Assembly: GCF_002873455.1 (NCBI RefSeq)
Contig: NZ_MCUN01000004.1
Span: forward strand, 240,773 to 304,772
Source of the DNA: Vibrio splendidus
GTDB lineage: Bacteria > Pseudomonadota > Gammaproteobacteria > Enterobacterales > Vibrionaceae
Reading direction: 5' to 3'
Length of the DNA: 64,000 nucleotides
The notes below the pieces were generated by a model. It did no database searches. It saw only the letters and a list, made by a program, of their open reading frames with translations, and was not told the DNA's origin. Below are positions 26,112-36,855 of this stretch, in pieces. Each line of letters opens with the position of its first letter. The stretch's first letter is position 1. A program made the position numbers and the translations under genes.

Positions 26112-27674
26112 GTGAGTAAACGACTATTAAAGTCAGGCCTGATTGTCAGTGCAATGACTTTTGTTTCCCGTGTGTTGGGGCTAGTACGTGATGTAGTAGT
26201 AGCAAATTTGATGGGAGCAGGAGCGAGTGCCGACGTATTTTTCTTCGCTAATAAAATTCCTAATTTCTTACGTCGACTTTTTGCAGAAGGTGCGTTTTCT
26301 CAAGCGTTTGTTCCTGTATTAACAGAATATCACGCCGCAGGTGATAAAGATAAGACACGAGATTTAATTGCTAAAGTGTCGGGTACGCTCGGGGTTTTAG
26401 TGTCTATAGTCACTGTTATCGGAGTCTTGGGCTCGGGTGCGATCACTGCGATGTTTGGTGCAGGTTGGTTTATCGACTGGTTGAATGACGGCCCAGCAGC
26501 CCCTAAATTTGAGCTGGCGAGCTTTATGCTCAAGATTACCTTTCCTTATTTATGGTTTATTACCTTTGTTGCTTTATCTGGTGCCATTCTTAACACATTA
26601 GGTAAGTTTGCCGTCTCCTCTTTTACACCTGTGTTCTTGAACGTAATGATCATCGGCGCCGCATGGTTTATCTCTCCTAATCTAGAGCAACCGGAAATTG
26701 GCTTGGCAATCGGTGTGTTTCTTGGTGGTTTAGTCCAATTCCTTTTCCAAATACCTTTCTTGATAAAAGCGGGTGTTCTGGTTAAGCCGAAGTGGGGCTG
26801 GAGAGATCCGGGCGTTGTAAAGATCCGCACGCTAATGATCCCTGCTCTTTTCGGCGTGTCGGTCAGCCAAATCAATTTATTGTTTGATACCTTTATTGCC
26901 AGCTTCTTAGCAACCGGCTCGATCAGTTGGTTGTATTATTCAGATCGACTGCTTGAATTCCCACTAGGTCTATTCGGTATTGCGATTGCGACTGTCATTC
27001 TTCCTGCTTTGTCTCGTAAACACGTTGAAGCTCAAGGTGAAGGGTTTGCGCACACCATGGACTGGGGTGTACGTATGGTGTTGCTGCTTGGTATTCCTGC
27101 GATGTTAGGCCTGATAGTTTTAGCTAAGCCGATGCTGATGGTGCTCTTCATGCGTGGTGAGTTTTCGCCACATGATGTACAGCAGGCATCAATGTCATTG
27201 GTTGCTTACGCATCGGGTTTGCTTAACTTCATGTTGATTAAAGTGCTAGCTCCGGGCTATTACTCTCGCCAAGATACTAAAACCCCTGTGAAGTACGGCA
27301 TTATCGCCATGGTCACCAACATGGTGTTCAACGCGATTTTTGCGTATTTCTATGGCTATGTTGGTTTGGCGATAGCGACGGCATTGTCTGCCTTTGTGAA
27401 TATGGCCTTGTTATATCGTGGATTACATCTTGCTGGTGTGTATCAATTATCTAAGACAACCTTGTTGTTCAGTGCCAAATTGATTACCTCAGGCGTAGTG
27501 ATGGTTGCGGCGATTTTATGGCAGTTGGATAATATGCAACATTGGCTTGAATGGAGCTTTAGCCAGAGAGCGCTGACATTAACAGGCTTGATTGGACTTG
27601 GTGGCTTTGTTTATATTGTTTCGGTACTGATTTTAGGTATCCGAGTAAAACATTTAAAAGCAGCGACAGATTAA
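26112..27674 (+). CDS. murJ: Lipid II flippase MurJ (MviN)
   Basis: 520 residues from GTG 26112, which has AGAGG at 26102-26106 and gives the usual start SKRLLKSGLIVSAMTFVSRVLGLVRD; a TTG-started frame from 26076 is rejected. About fourteen membrane spans of the MOP superfamily; the conserved charged loop FANKIPNFLRRLFAEGAFSQAFVPVL is intact. It moves the peptidoglycan precursor lipid II across the inner membrane and is essential in E. coli. ribF follows about 70 bases later. The gene ends with the 10-base duplication GATTAATACT / GATTAGTATA around its stop. Confidence 0.95.
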   Translation: MSKRLLKSGLIVSAMTFVSRVLGLVRDVVVANLMGAGASADVFFFANKIPNFLRRLFAEGAFSQAFVPVLTEYHAAGDKDKTRDLIAKVSGTLGVLVSIVTVIGVLGSGAITAMFGAGWFIDWLNDGPAAPKFELASFMLKITFPYLWFITFVALSGAILNTLGKFAVSSFTPVFLNVMIIGAAWFISPNLEQPEIGLAIGVFLGGLVQFLFQIPFLIKAGVLVKPKWGWRDPGVVKIRTLMIPALFGVSVSQINLLFDTFIASFLATGSISWLYYSDRLLEFPLGLFGIAIATVILPALSRKHVEAQGEGFAHTMDWGVRMVLLLGIPAMLGLIVLAKPMLMVLFMRGEFSPHDVQQASMSLVAYASGLLNFMLIKVLAPGYYSRQDTKTPVKYGIIAMVTNMVFNAIFAYFYGYVGLAIATALSAFVNMALLYRGLHLAGVYQLSKTTLLFSAKLITSGVVMVAAILWQLDNMQHWLEWSFSQRALTLTGLIGLGGFVYIVSVLILGIRVKHLKAATD

Positions 27675-27744
27675 TACTGATTAGTATATAATCCGTCGGT
27701 TTCACACAATAAATGATGCAAATAACAGGTTTTAGCTGATCATA

Positions 27745-28680
27745 ATGGAACTGATCCGAGGTATACACAATATTAAAGCGCAGCATCATGGCTGTGTATT
27801 AACCATAGGTAACTTCGATGGTGTTCATTTAGGACATCAAGAGGTTCTGAGTCAGGTTTCTAAACAAGCTGCAGCATTAGGGCTCCCTTCTGTTGTCATG
27901 ACGTTTGAACCACAGCCTATGGAGCTGTTTGCCCGAGGTAAAGCGCCAGCACGTTTAACTCGCTTACGAGATAAATATGTGCAACTGAGTAAGCTAGATA
28001 TCAGTCGGTTGTTGTGTGTGAATTTCAATCAGTATTTTGCAAGCTTATCCGCAGAAGCATTCATTAAGGATCTTTTGGTAGATAAGCTTGGTGTGAAATT
28101 CTTGGTGGTTGGTGACGATTTTTGCTTTGGCAAAGGTCGAACAGGTAATTTCGCGATGCTTAAAGAAGCGGGCGAAAAATATGGTTTTGAGGTGGTCAGC
28201 ACCCAAAGCTATTGCTTAAATCAATTACGAGTAAGCAGCACTGAGATACGGAATGCACTAGCGGTCGATGATTTGGCTGCAAGTGCTACCATGTTAGGGC
28301 GTGACTACAGTATTAGTGGTCGTGTGTCCCATGGTCGAAAACTAGGGAGAACTATCGGTTTCCCTACCGCTAACATTCCATTAAAGCGTTGTGTTTCTCC
28401 TGTATCAGGAGTGTATGTTGTTGAAGCATTGGATATCGACGGTGTTCCTGTCGGTGGCGTTGCTAATATTGGACAACGACCAACGGTTAATGGTGTAAGG
28501 CAGCAATTAGAAGTGCACTTTTTTGACTTTAAAGCCAATTTATATGGTAAACAGTTAGAAGTACGACTTTTGCACAAACTGCGCGACGAGATAAAATTTG
28601 AATCGTTCGACGCACTAAAGAATCAAATAGAATTGGATGCTGAAGCCGCAAGGGTGTGGCTGCTTCAGCTAAAGAATTAG
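27745..28680 (+). CDS. ribF: Bifunctional riboflavin kinase / FMN adenylyltransferase
   Basis: 311 residues (E. coli 313). The N-terminal nucleotidyltransferase half has GNFDGVHLGHQEVL and later SSTEIRNAL; the C-terminal kinase half has GRTIGFPTANI. It turns riboflavin into FMN and then FAD. It opens the ribF-ileS-lspA-fkpB-ispH set found in the same order in E. coli; ileS begins 63 bases after the stop. Confidence 0.96.
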   Translation: MELIRGIHNIKAQHHGCVLTIGNFDGVHLGHQEVLSQVSKQAAALGLPSVVMTFEPQPMELFARGKAPARLTRLRDKYVQLSKLDISRLLCVNFNQYFASLSAEAFIKDLLVDKLGVKFLVVGDDFCFGKGRTGNFAMLKEAGEKYGFEVVSTQSYCLNQLRVSSTEIRNALAVDDLAASATMLGRDYSISGRVSHGRKLGRTIGFPTANIPLKRCVSPVSGVYVVEALDIDGVPVGGVANIGQRPTVNGVRQQLEVHFFDFKANLYGKQLEVRLLHKLRDEIKFESFDALKNQIELDAEAARVWLLQLKN

Positions 28681-28743
28681 TCGGATGATTCCACCGATTA
28701 ACATAATGTCTAACTTCGCCCAATATAACGGAATTAAGAATCG

Positions 28744-31602
28744 ATGAGTGATTATAAAGATACCCTGAACTTACCAGAAACAGGGTTCCCAATGCGCGGC
28801 AATCTGGCAAATCGTGAACCAGAAATGCTGAAGCGTTGGTACAAAGAAGATCTTTACGGCGAAATCCGTAAGGCAAAGAAAGGTAAAAAATCTTTCGTGC
28901 TGCATGACGGCCCTCCATACGCGAACGGCGACATTCACATTGGCCACGCGCTGAATAAGATTCTTAAAGACATTATTATCAAATCTAAGACCCTTTCTGG
29001 TTTTGATGCACCGTACATCCCAGGTTGGGACTGTCACGGTCTTCCAATCGAGTTAATGGTTGAGAAGAAGAAAGGTAAGCCTGGTCAGAAGATTTCAGCT
29101 GCTGAATTCCGCGAAGAGTGTCGTAAGTATGCTGCGGGCCAAGTTGAAGGTCAGAAAGAGAGCTTCAAACGTCTTGGTATCATGGGCGAGTGGGATAAAC
29201 CTTACCGCACTATGGATTTCGGCACTGAAGCGAACATCATTCGTTCTTTAGGCAAAATCGCAGATAAAGGTCACCTTCTTAAAGGTTTCAAACCAGTTCA
29301 CTGGTGTACTGACTGTGGTTCTGCTTTGGCTGAAGCTGAAGTTGAATATAAAGATAAAGTATCTCCATCTATCGATGTGAAATTTACAGCAGCTGACGAA
29401 GCGGCTCTACTAGAGAAATTTACTCTAGCGGAAGGTCACGCGGGTCAGGGCGAAATCTCTATCGTTATCTGGACGACAACACCGTGGACTCTGCCAGCAA
29501 ACCGCGCAGTATGTCTACGTGATGATCTTGAATACGTACTTATCCAAGTTGAAGCGAATGGCGAACAGCCAGTTCAACGTATCGTTGTTGCTTCTGAACT
29601 AGCAAAAGACGTAATGGATCGTGCAGGTATCGAGCACTTCCATAACCTTGGTTTTGCTACTGGTGCTGAGCTTGAGCTTTCTCAGTTCAACCATCCGTTC
29701 TACGACTTTACAGTTCCTGCTGTTCTTGGCGACCACGTTACAACGGATTCAGGTACTGGTGTGGTTCACACTGCGCCTGGTCACGGTCAAGAGGATTTCG
29801 TGGTTGGTAAGAAGTACGACCTAGAAATCGCTAACCCAGTAGGCTCTAACGGCGTTTACCTGCCAGATACTGAGCTATTTGCTGGTCAGCATGTATTCAA
29901 AGCGAACGATTCTGTTTTAGAAGTTCTAAAAGAGAAAGGTGCACTACTGCATCACCACGCTTACGAGCACAGCTACCCACATTGTTGGAGACACAAAACT
30001 CCAATCATCTTCCGTGCAACACCACAATGGTTCATCTCTATGGATCAAGCTGGCCTACGTGCAAAAGCACTTGAGTCAACGAAGAGTGTTGAATGGATGC
30101 CAGAATGGGGTCAAAGCCGTATCGAAGGTATGATCGAAGGTCGCCCTGAGTGGTGTATCTCTCGTCAACGTACTTGGGGTGTGCCAATTGCTCTGTTCGT
30201 TCATAAAGAAACATCAGAACTTCATCCAGATAGCCCAGCTCTTATTGAAAAAGTAGCGAAGCTTGTGGAAGAAAAAGGCATTCAAGCTTGGTGGGATGTA
30301 GATGCTGCTGAACTTATGGGTGCTGAAGACGCTGACAAGTACGAGAAAGTACTTGATACGTTAGACGTATGGTTCGACTCAGGTGTAACGCACTTCTCTG
30401 TTGTGGATTCTCGTGAAGAGTACAACTTCCCGAATGAAGAAAGAACGCACAGTGCTGATCTGTACCTTGAAGGTTCTGACCAACATCGTGGCTGGTTCCA
30501 GTCATCTTTGATTTCATCTATCGCGATGAAAGATGAAGCACCATACAAGCAAGTGCTAACGCACGGTTTCGTGGTTGATGGTAACGGCCGTAAGATGTCT
30601 AAATCTATCGGTAACGTGGTTGCTCCTAAAGATGTAACCAACAAGCTAGGCGCAGATATTCTACGTCTATGGGTTGCTTCTACGGATTACACTAACGAAG
30701 TTGCGGTTTCTGACGAGATTCTTAAGCGTTCTGCTGATGCTTACCGTCGTATTCGTAACACGGCTCGTTTCTTCCTAGCGAACTTGAACGGTTTCAACCC
30801 TGAAACTGACCTAGTGCCTGCTGAAGAAATGGTAGCACTTGATCGCTGGGCTGTTGGTCGTGCTCAAGCTGCACAAGAAGAGATCATTAAAGCATACGGT
30901 GAGTACAACACTCACGGTGTGACTCAACGTCTAATGCAGTTCTGTTCTATCGAAATGGGTTCTTTCTACCTAGACGTAATTAAAGACCGTCAGTACACAG
31001 CGAAACAGGGCAGTCATGCTCAACGTAGCTGTCAAACGGCGCTTTACTACATCGTAGAAGCTCTAGTTCGTTGGATGGCGCCTATCATGTCGTTCACTGC
31101 AGATGAAATCTGGAACGAGATGCCTGGCGAACGCGACACGTTTGTATTCACAGGCGAGTGGTTCGAAGGCCTATTTGGTCTTGCTGACGACGAAGAGCTA
31201 AGCAACGAATTCTGGACTGAAATCCAGTCTGTTCGTGGCGCAGTGAACAAGCTTCTTGAAGATGCTCGTAAAGAGAAAACAATCGGTGGTGCTCTGCAGG
31301 CTGAAGTGACTCTATACGCTGACGACGCACTGGCTGCTAAAATCAACAAGCTAGAAGATGAGCTACGTTTCGTACTTATTACTTCTGCTGCTGTTGTTAA
31401 GCCACTTAGCGATAAGTCTGATGCAGCTCAAGCGACAGACGTTGCAGGTCTATACGTTGAAGTTGCAGCAACTGAAGCTGAGAAGTGTGACCGTTGCTGG
31501 CACCACACTCCAGATGTAGGCACAATTAAAGGTCACGAGAAAATTTGTGGTCGTTGTGTGTCGAACATCGACGGTGAAGGCGAAGTGCGTAAATACGCAT
31601 AA
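28744..31602 (+). CDS. ileS: Isoleucyl-tRNA synthetase
   Basis: 952 residues (E. coli 938). HIGH signature at 65-68 ([18 protein letters not shown]), KMSKS at 617-621, the CP1 editing domain between them (including [11 protein letters not shown]), and a C-terminal zinc knuckle with CDRCW and CGRC. This is the bacterial mupirocin-sensitive type of architecture. It charges tRNA-Ile and edits valine. lspA follows with a 160-base gap that contains no strong terminator. Confidence 0.97.
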   Translation: MSDYKDTLNLPETGFPMRGNLANREPEMLKRWYKEDLYGEIRKAKKGKKSFVLHDGPPYANGDIHIGHALNKILKDIIIKSKTLSGFDAPYIPGWDCHGLPIELMVEKKKGKPGQKISAAEFREECRKYAAGQVEGQKESFKRLGIMGEWDKPYRTMDFGTEANIIRSLGKIADKGHLLKGFKPVHWCTDCGSALAEAEVEYKDKVSPSIDVKFTAADEAALLEKFTLAEGHAGQGEISIVIWTTTPWTLPANRAVCLRDDLEYVLIQVEANGEQPVQRIVVASELAKDVMDRAGIEHFHNLGFATGAELELSQFNHPFYDFTVPAVLGDHVTTDSGTGVVHTAPGHGQEDFVVGKKYDLEIANPVGSNGVYLPDTELFAGQHVFKANDSVLEVLKEKGALLHHHAYEHSYPHCWRHKTPIIFRATPQWFISMDQAGLRAKALESTKSVEWMPEWGQSRIEGMIEGRPEWCISRQRTWGVPIALFVHKETSELHPDSPALIEKVAKLVEEKGIQAWWDVDAAELMGAEDADKYEKVLDTLDVWFDSGVTHFSVVDSREEYNFPNEERTHSADLYLEGSDQHRGWFQSSLISSIAMKDEAPYKQVLTHGFVVDGNGRKMSKSIGNVVAPKDVTNKLGADILRLWVASTDYTNEVAVSDEILKRSADAYRRIRNTARFFLANLNGFNPETDLVPAEEMVALDRWAVGRAQAAQEEIIKAYGEYNTHGVTQRLMQFCSIEMGSFYLDVIKDRQYTAKQGSHAQRSCQTALYYIVEALVRWMAPIMSFTADEIWNEMPGERDTFVFTGEWFEGLFGLADDEELSNEFWTEIQSVRGAVNKLLEDARKEKTIGGALQAEVTLYADDALAAKINKLEDELRFVLITSAAVVKPLSDKSDAAQATDVAGLYVEVAATEAEKCDRCWHHTPDVGTIKGHEKICGRCVSNIDGEGEVRKYA

Positions 31603-31762
31603 CGACTCAGAGAAAGACTGAACTTTTTGTAAAAATCATAGCCCCAGTATCAACTGGGGTTATTTTTAATTATAGGAAATGTGTTTAACCGAGTTGCGTG
31701 CTCATCATCCCTTAAACGGGACGATTAAATGGGTGCTGGCTTCGTAAATACTAGGAATAGAA

Positions 31763-32263
31763 ATGAGTGAAGTTTCGTTAAAACAATCTGGTGTGCGTTG
31801 GTTATGGCTGGCTCTGTTGGTCTTCTTGGCAGATATTGGCATCAAATTATTCGTCATGGACAATATGGGTTATGGCTGGGCAAACCGTATTGAGGTGTTA
31901 CCATTCTTTAACTTTTTGTATGTTCATAACTATGGTGCGGCATTTAGCTTTCTGAGCGATCAGAGCGGCTGGCAGCGTTGGTTGTTTACGGGTATCGCAT
32001 TTGCGGTAACGGGTATGCTGACATACTGGATGAGCAAACTACCGGCGACAGAAAAGTGGAACAATATAGCTTACGCAATCATCATTGGTGGCGCGGTTGG
32101 TAACGTATTTGATCGAGTCGTACATGGCTTTGTTGTCGATTACTTAGACTTCTACTGGGGCACTTATCATTGGCCTGCGTTTAACTTAGCGGATATGGGG
32201 ATCTGTATCGGTGCTGCGATGATCATCTTAGATGGCTTCCGCAAGAAAGACGAAAGCAAATAG
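31763..32263 (+). CDS. lspA: Lipoprotein signal peptidase
   Basis: 166 residues, four membrane spans. The catalytic aspartates are D126 (FVVDYLDF) and D144 (FNLADMGI); the [10 protein letters not shown] block is intact. It removes the signal peptide from diacylglyceryl-modified prolipoproteins, the step after Lgt. It follows ileS and is followed by a terminator before fkpB, so expression of fkpB and ispH may be partly uncoupled. Confidence 0.97.
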   Translation: MSEVSLKQSGVRWLWLALLVFLADIGIKLFVMDNMGYGWANRIEVLPFFNFLYVHNYGAAFSFLSDQSGWQRWLFTGIAFAVTGMLTYWMSKLPATEKWNNIAYAIIIGGAVGNVFDRVVHGFVVDYLDFYWGTYHWPAFNLADMGICIGAAMIILDGFRKKDESK

Positions 32264-32352
32264 GTTACTCAAGCATTAATGAGTATTAAGCAAATCGCTT
32301 TGAAATAGATTGCCCTAAAGTCAGTCTATGACTCACAGAATAGAATAGCCCT

Positions 32353-32389
32353 AAGCGCTGTCGGTTGATTCCGACGGCGCTTTTTTTTA
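32353..32389 (+). terminator. Terminator between lspA and fkpB
   Basis: Twelve-pair stem with one T-G wobble, AAGCGCTGTCGG / CCGACGGCGCTT, loop TTGATT, then eight T. It is strong and lies about 70 bases before the fkpB start codon. Confidence 0.9.
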
Positions 32390-32457
32390 TGCTGCACTTA
32401 ATAAGGGAGCAAAGCAGAATTCGCCCTCAAATAATAAAGAAATCTAAGGAAAGTAAC

Positions 32458-32889
32458 GTGGCAGCAATTAAAAATGATTCAGCAGTAACTCTACATTTTA
32501 CGATTAAAATGAAGGATGGTTCAGTTGCCGATAGCACCGAAAATATGGGTAAGCCTGCGAAGTTTGTCATGGGTGATGGCAGCCTAAGTGAGAACTTTGA
32601 ACAGTGCCTGATTGGTCTTGAAACGGGGACTGAAAAGTCTATCGAATTGAAGGCGCAAGACGCGTTTGGTATGCCAAATCCAGATCATATTCATCATATG
32701 GATCGTGCTAAATTTGTTGGTGATTCTGAAGTCGAAGTTGGCACTATTATGGCTTTCTCTGGTCCTGATGGTATGGAAATCCCTGGTATTATTACTGAGA
32801 TCGCGGGTGATTCAGTGACGGTTGATTTTAATCATCCATTAGCGGGCCAAGACGTTACGTTTGACGTCAACATCTTAGCTGTGGATTAA
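32458..32889 (+). CDS. fkpB: FKBP-type peptidyl-prolyl isomerase FkpB (SlpA)
   Basis: 143 residues from GTG 32458, which has AAGGAA at 32447-32452; an ATG-started frame from 32365 runs out of the preceding terminator and is rejected. The FKBP fold is interrupted by the IF (insert-in-flap) domain; FSGPDGMEIPGIITEIAGDSVTVDFNHPLAGQDVTFDV is the conserved end. It is a cytoplasmic prolyl isomerase and chaperone. As in E. coli it lies between lspA and ispH. A 20-base tandem repeat follows the stop. Confidence 0.94.
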   Translation: MAAIKNDSAVTLHFTIKMKDGSVADSTENMGKPAKFVMGDGSLSENFEQCLIGLETGTEKSIELKAQDAFGMPNPDHIHHMDRAKFVGDSEVEVGTIMAFSGPDGMEIPGIITEIAGDSVTVDFNHPLAGQDVTFDVNILAVD

Positions 32890-32898
32890 CTTCTTTGC

Positions 32899-32992
32899 GG
32901 TGGAGTAGCTATTTCAACGGTGGACGAACTATCTTAGCGATGGAGTTGCTATCTTAACGGTAAAATAGCTATCTCAACGATAGAATAGCACC
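32899..32992. repeat. 20-bp tandem repeat after fkpB
   Basis: Four full units with exact 20-base period (32899-32918, 32919-32938, 32939-32958, 32959-32978) plus a partial fifth; consensus near GGTGGAGTAGCTATCTTAAC. The bases around the fkpB stop (from 32882) resemble a further diverged copy. Confidence 0.8.
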
Positions 32993-33101
32993 GCCTTACA
33001 CCTGTGATGTAACCCAGAGCTTCACTGTCTAGACGCTTCACTGTAGAATGCGAGCCTCGCTAACAGCGAACTCTATAGAAACAACCTTAGTACCGCGGTA
33101 A

Positions 33102-34061
33102 ATGATGAGCAATGAAATGAAAATAATGTTAGCTAACCCTCGTGGCTTTTGTGCCGGTGTCGATCGTGCGATCAGTATCGTAGAACGCGCACTGGAAATG
33201 TATCAGCCACCGATCTATGTTCGTCATGAAGTGGTACACAACCGCTTTGTTGTTGAAGGGCTAAAGCAACGTGGTGCTATTTTTGTCGAAGAGTTAAGTG
33301 AAGTGCCAGACGATAACATCGTGATCTTTTCTGCTCACGGTGTTTCTCAAGCCGTTCGTAAAGAAGCGAAAGAGCGCGAACTCACGGTATTTGATGCAAC
33401 GTGTCCTTTGGTAACTAAAGTCCATATGGAAGTTGCTCGTGCGAGCCGCAAACATATGGAAGTGGTGCTGATTGGTCACGCGGGTCACCCTGAAGTGGAA
33501 GGCACTATGGGTCAGTACGCTAGCCAAACTGGTGGTATGTACTTGGTTGAGAAACCAGAGGACGTACAGACCCTAGTAGTGAACGACCCTAGTAACTTAC
33601 ATTATGTTAGCCAAACCACGTTGTCAGTGGATGAAACGGCGGATGTTATTGAAGAGCTGCGCCGCGTGTTCCCTGAGATTCAAGGCCCACGTAAAGACGA
33701 CATCTGCTACGCGACTCAAAACCGTCAGGACGCAATTCGTGAGATGGCCGGTGATGTTGATGTCGTGATTGTTGTTGGTTCTAAGAACTCATCTAACTCA
33801 ACACGTTTGAAAGAGTTGGCTGAGAAGCTAGGCACGCCAGGTTACTTAACCGATTGCCCTGAAGACATCCAGACAGAATGGGTTGAAGGTAAAAAGAAAA
33901 TTGGTGTGACAGCCGGTGCTTCTGCTCCTGAAGAGTTGGTAAACCAAATCTTAGATCGTATTCGTGAGCTAGGTGCTACCGAGGTTGAAGAGATTCAAGG
34001 TCGTGAAGAGAACATGTTCTTCGAAGTGCCGAAAGAGTTGCAGATTAAGCAAGTCGACTAA
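33102..34061 (+). CDS. ispH: 4-hydroxy-3-methylbut-2-enyl diphosphate reductase
   Basis: 319 residues from the first ATG (33102); a start at 33117 ([10 protein letters not shown]) is equally plausible. The three cysteines for the iron-sulfur cluster are C17 (GFCAGVD), C101 (ATCPLVTK) and C202 ([11 protein letters not shown]); H46, H79, H126 and the catalytic E131 region [10 protein letters not shown] are present. It is the last enzyme of the MEP isoprenoid pathway, forming IPP and DMAPP. It ends the ribF-ispH set and is followed by a 17-base tandem repeat and a terminator. Confidence 0.96.
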   Translation: MMSNEMKIMLANPRGFCAGVDRAISIVERALEMYQPPIYVRHEVVHNRFVVEGLKQRGAIFVEELSEVPDDNIVIFSAHGVSQAVRKEAKERELTVFDATCPLVTKVHMEVARASRKHMEVVLIGHAGHPEVEGTMGQYASQTGGMYLVEKPEDVQTLVVNDPSNLHYVSQTTLSVDETADVIEELRRVFPEIQGPRKDDICYATQNRQDAIREMAGDVDVVIVVGSKNSSNSTRLKELAEKLGTPGYLTDCPEDIQTEWVEGKKKIGVTAGASAPEELVNQILDRIRELGATEVEEIQGREENMFFEVPKELQIKQVD

Positions 34062-34078
34062 TCGCTATTGATTGGTGA

Positions 34079-34129
34079 CAAGATCGATTCGTAACACTAT
34101 CGATTCGTAAATACTATCGATTTGCAAAC
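34079..34129. repeat. 17-bp tandem repeat after ispH
   Basis: Three exact 17-base units, 34079-34095, 34096-34112 and 34113-34129, sharing ATCGATTCGTAA with few changes. They lie between the ispH stop and its terminator, so they are transcribed. Confidence 0.8.
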
Positions 34130-34134
34130 AGTAG

Positions 34135-34163
34135 AAAGCCAACGTTGATGCGTTGGCTTTTTT
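34135..34163 (+). terminator. ispH terminator
   Basis: Stem AAAGCCAACG / CGTTGGCTTT, loop TTGATG, T run. Confidence 0.9.
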
Positions 34164-34201
34164 GATCGTGCTTTGGATCAGGTTGTCGAGTTTCGAACGG
34201 G

Positions 34202-34933
34202 TTACTGGAGACCGAGCAGCTCTTTCAGTGTCTTGAGGTAACGACGGCTGACAGGTACTTCAAAGCCAGTCAGTGTGATGATCTCTGCTAATCCATTTTC
34301 TAATAATTTGATCTCTTGGATCGATTTAATGTTGATCAAATATTGGCGATGACAGCGGATCAAATCGGTCTTTTCTTCTAGGATCTTCAGAGTTAACTGT
34401 GAGGTCGCAGTTTGTGATGAGCTACGAACATGCACACCACTGATATCTGAATAAGCGCACTCGACCGTTTGGCTAGCCATGATCACAATGCGGTTGTGGC
34501 CGATACATGGTATCTGTTCTAAGTGGCAGGGAGCGATCGCAGATATATCTTGTTCTGGCACTTTTTGGTTTTGTTTGATGACTTTATTTAGACGACAAAC
34601 ACTCTTATTTAATCGACAAGGTTCAACCGGCTTGAGTAGGTAGTCAAAAGCATTATCTTCAAATGCTTGAATTGCATATTGGTCGTAGGCAGTGACGAAT
34701 ACCACGTAAGGCATGGTGTCAGGATCAAGCATGCTTAACAGTTCAATCCCTGTAACCTGAGGCATTTGGATATCTAAATATACGACATCAGGCTTGAGCA
34801 GGTTGATTTGTTTCAGTCCTTCGATCGCGTTACTCGCTTGGCCAATGATTTCCACTTCTCCGGTTTCGGTTAGTAGCTCAATCAGTTCTTCGCGAGCAAA
34901 AAGCTCATCATCGACAACTAATGCCTTTAACAT
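34202..34933 (-). CDS. btsR: LytTR-type response regulator (BtsR/YehT-like)
   Basis: 243 residues. The receiver domain has acidic residues DDE at 8-10, phospho-acceptor D54 (VVYLDIQMP) and the conserved lysine in DYLLKPVEP near 104. The C-terminal LytTR DNA-binding domain covers about 140-243 (CHRQYLINIKSIQEIKLLENG; FEVPVSRRYLKTLKELLG). It lies directly after its kinase gene. The strong similarity to YehT and the downstream target-like motifs near cstA support a BtsR role. LytTR proteins bind short direct repeats, which fits the three repeats at 38537-38584. Confidence 0.85.
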   Translation of the reverse strand: MLKALVVDDELFAREELIELLTETGEVEIIGQASNAIEGLKQINLLKPDVVYLDIQMPQVTGIELLSMLDPDTMPYVVFVTAYDQYAIQAFEDNAFDYLLKPVEPCRLNKSVCRLNKVIKQNQKVPEQDISAIAPCHLEQIPCIGHNRIVIMASQTVECAYSDISGVHVRSSSQTATSQLTLKILEEKTDLIRCHRQYLINIKSIQEIKLLENGLAEIITLTGFEVPVSRRYLKTLKELLGLQ

Positions 34934-35038
34934 CCTACAATCTTCATCTTGGTCCTATCCCTGCTTGATTCACGTTTTTCTTTTAACTGCTTGCTTCCAA
35001 ATGTTTCTACTCGGAGCAATTCGTCTCCGAAAATGCTC

Positions 35039-36709
35039 TTATTTCATTATAGGTATGATAAAGCTCATTCGAGTAAATTGCTGTGGTTGAGATTCTATTT
35101 TTAGTGCAGAGTCTTGTCCAAAGAAATTAGTGAGTCGTTTATCAACAATTTCCATGCCTAATCCAATATGATCTTGAGATGGTTCCTGATAATTGCCTGC
35201 GTTGTCTTCAACGATTAACTTGAACCCGTACTCGAAAGGTTCGCTATAGATCTTCACCTTACCGCCTTCCAGCATGTTAGAAATCCCATGCTTGATGGCA
35301 TTTTCTACTAGTGGTTGTAGGGTAAAGCTTGGCAGTTGCGACTCATACAGTTGTGGGTCGATATCCCATTCCACTTCTAATCGATCGGTAAAACGCGCCT
35401 TTTCAATGGTCAGGTAAGCATTGACGTGCGCTAGTTCGTCTTTGAGCTTTACGGTGTTGATGTTCTGCTTCAAGTTACTTCTAAAGAAGTGAGACAAATG
35501 TTGAATCAGCTCTCGTGCTTTATCTGGGTCGCGGCGCGTTACTGCACTGATGGTATTAAGCGCATTGAATAAGAAGTGAGGGTTCACTTGAGCGTGCAGC
35601 AGTTTGATCTCGGCTTGGGTGAGCAGCGTTTGCTGTTGTTGATAATTACTAAACAGGATCTGACTCGATAACAGTTGAGCTATACCTTCACCCATCGACA
35701 TATTGATGGTCGAGAATAGTTTCAGCTTTGGCTCATACAGTTTGATGGTTCCGATGACTTCGTTTCCTGCTCTTAATGGGATAATGAGCGCAGAACCTAA
35801 CTTACACTCTTTCGACAGGGAACATTGATATGGGTTCTCTTTGCCATCAAGGTAGATGATGTCGTTCTGTTCCATCGAAGTCAGCGTGCTTTTCGATGAA
35901 ATAGGGGTGTTTGGAATGTGGTGTTCATCGCCAATACCGATGAACGCGAGGATTTTTTCTCGGTCGGTAATTGCTACTGCCCCAACATTGGTCTCCTCAT
36001 AAACGATACGTACGATTTTTTGCGCGTTATCCGAATTGAATCCGCCATGTAAAATACCCACTGATCGCTCGGCGATGGTTAATGCGCGGCGTGAGAAAGT
36101 TGCCGAATACTTCTCGAAGATGGTTTTCCGGTCTTGGATGATACTCATGAACAATGCGGCACCCACAGAGTTAGCAATGATCATTGGCGCGGCAATATCA
36201 GAAACCAGAGCATAGGACTGTTCAAATGGTTTTGCGACCGCTAGCAGAATCAGCATTTGAATGATTTCTGCAAAAAGGGTCACCGAAAACACAACCAACG
36301 GATTAAACAGCTGACTGGCTTTGTTCTTTCTGACTAAGTAAACGTGCAATAGGCCGCCAATTAAGCCTTCTGCTGTGGTTGAAATAGCACAAGCTAAGTC
36401 AGTAAAACCACCCAAAGAGTAACGATGGATACCGCCTGTAAAACCAACTGCAAAGCCGACTACAGGGCCACCAAACAGACCACCCATTACCGCACCCATC
36501 GCACGAGTGTTGGCTATCGCGTCATTAATCTGCAGCCCAAAATAGGTGCCCATAATACAGAACAGGGAAAATAGAACATAGCAGCTGACTTTATGACTTA
36601 AGCGCGAAGAGATGCTCAACAAAGGGAGAATCAGCGGGGTTTTACTTAGCATGTAAGCAATCACTAAGTAGACACAGGTTTGTTGCAGCAGAGAGAGAAT
36701 GAGTTCCAT
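35039..36709 (-). CDS. btsS: LytS/BtsS-type sensor histidine kinase
   Basis: 556 residues: a 5TMR-LYT membrane domain with about six spans (1-195), a GAF-like domain (about 215-350), then a His_kinase domain with phospho-acceptor H378 (VNPHFLFNALNTIS) and HATPase motifs LVENAIKHGIS and GLGMEIVDKRL. E. coli BtsS is a high-affinity pyruvate sensor of this architecture. The regulator gene follows about 105 bases downstream, and cstA is the next gene upstream on the same strand. The ligand is inferred, not seen. Confidence 0.86.
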   Translation of the reverse strand: MELILSLLQQTCVYLVIAYMLSKTPLILPLLSISSRLSHKVSCYVLFSLFCIMGTYFGLQINDAIANTRAMGAVMGGLFGGPVVGFAVGFTGGIHRYSLGGFTDLACAISTTAEGLIGGLLHVYLVRKNKASQLFNPLVVFSVTLFAEIIQMLILLAVAKPFEQSYALVSDIAAPMIIANSVGAALFMSIIQDRKTIFEKYSATFSRRALTIAERSVGILHGGFNSDNAQKIVRIVYEETNVGAVAITDREKILAFIGIGDEHHIPNTPISSKSTLTSMEQNDIIYLDGKENPYQCSLSKECKLGSALIIPLRAGNEVIGTIKLYEPKLKLFSTINMSMGEGIAQLLSSQILFSNYQQQQTLLTQAEIKLLHAQVNPHFLFNALNTISAVTRRDPDKARELIQHLSHFFRSNLKQNINTVKLKDELAHVNAYLTIEKARFTDRLEVEWDIDPQLYESQLPSFTLQPLVENAIKHGISNMLEGGKVKIYSEPFEYGFKLIVEDNAGNYQEPSQDHIGLGMEIVDKRLTNFFGQDSALKIESQPQQFTRMSFIIPIMK

Positions 36710-36825
36710 ATTTTCACCTATTGAGACGCTGGTTAAGTGTAAAGCTCATTGTGTGATAACGGTAGCTTTGCTTGTGTTTTCATTGGTTATATCGAATGGT
36801 TATTACTTCTCAAGCTGAGATACAG

Positions 36826-36855
36826 TAAAGCCCATCACGGTGGATGGGCTTTAAT
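36826..36855 (-). terminator. Probable cstA terminator
   Basis: Stem AAAGCCCATC / GATGGGCTTT about 110 bases past the cstA stop; T tract short on the minus strand. Confidence 0.5.
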
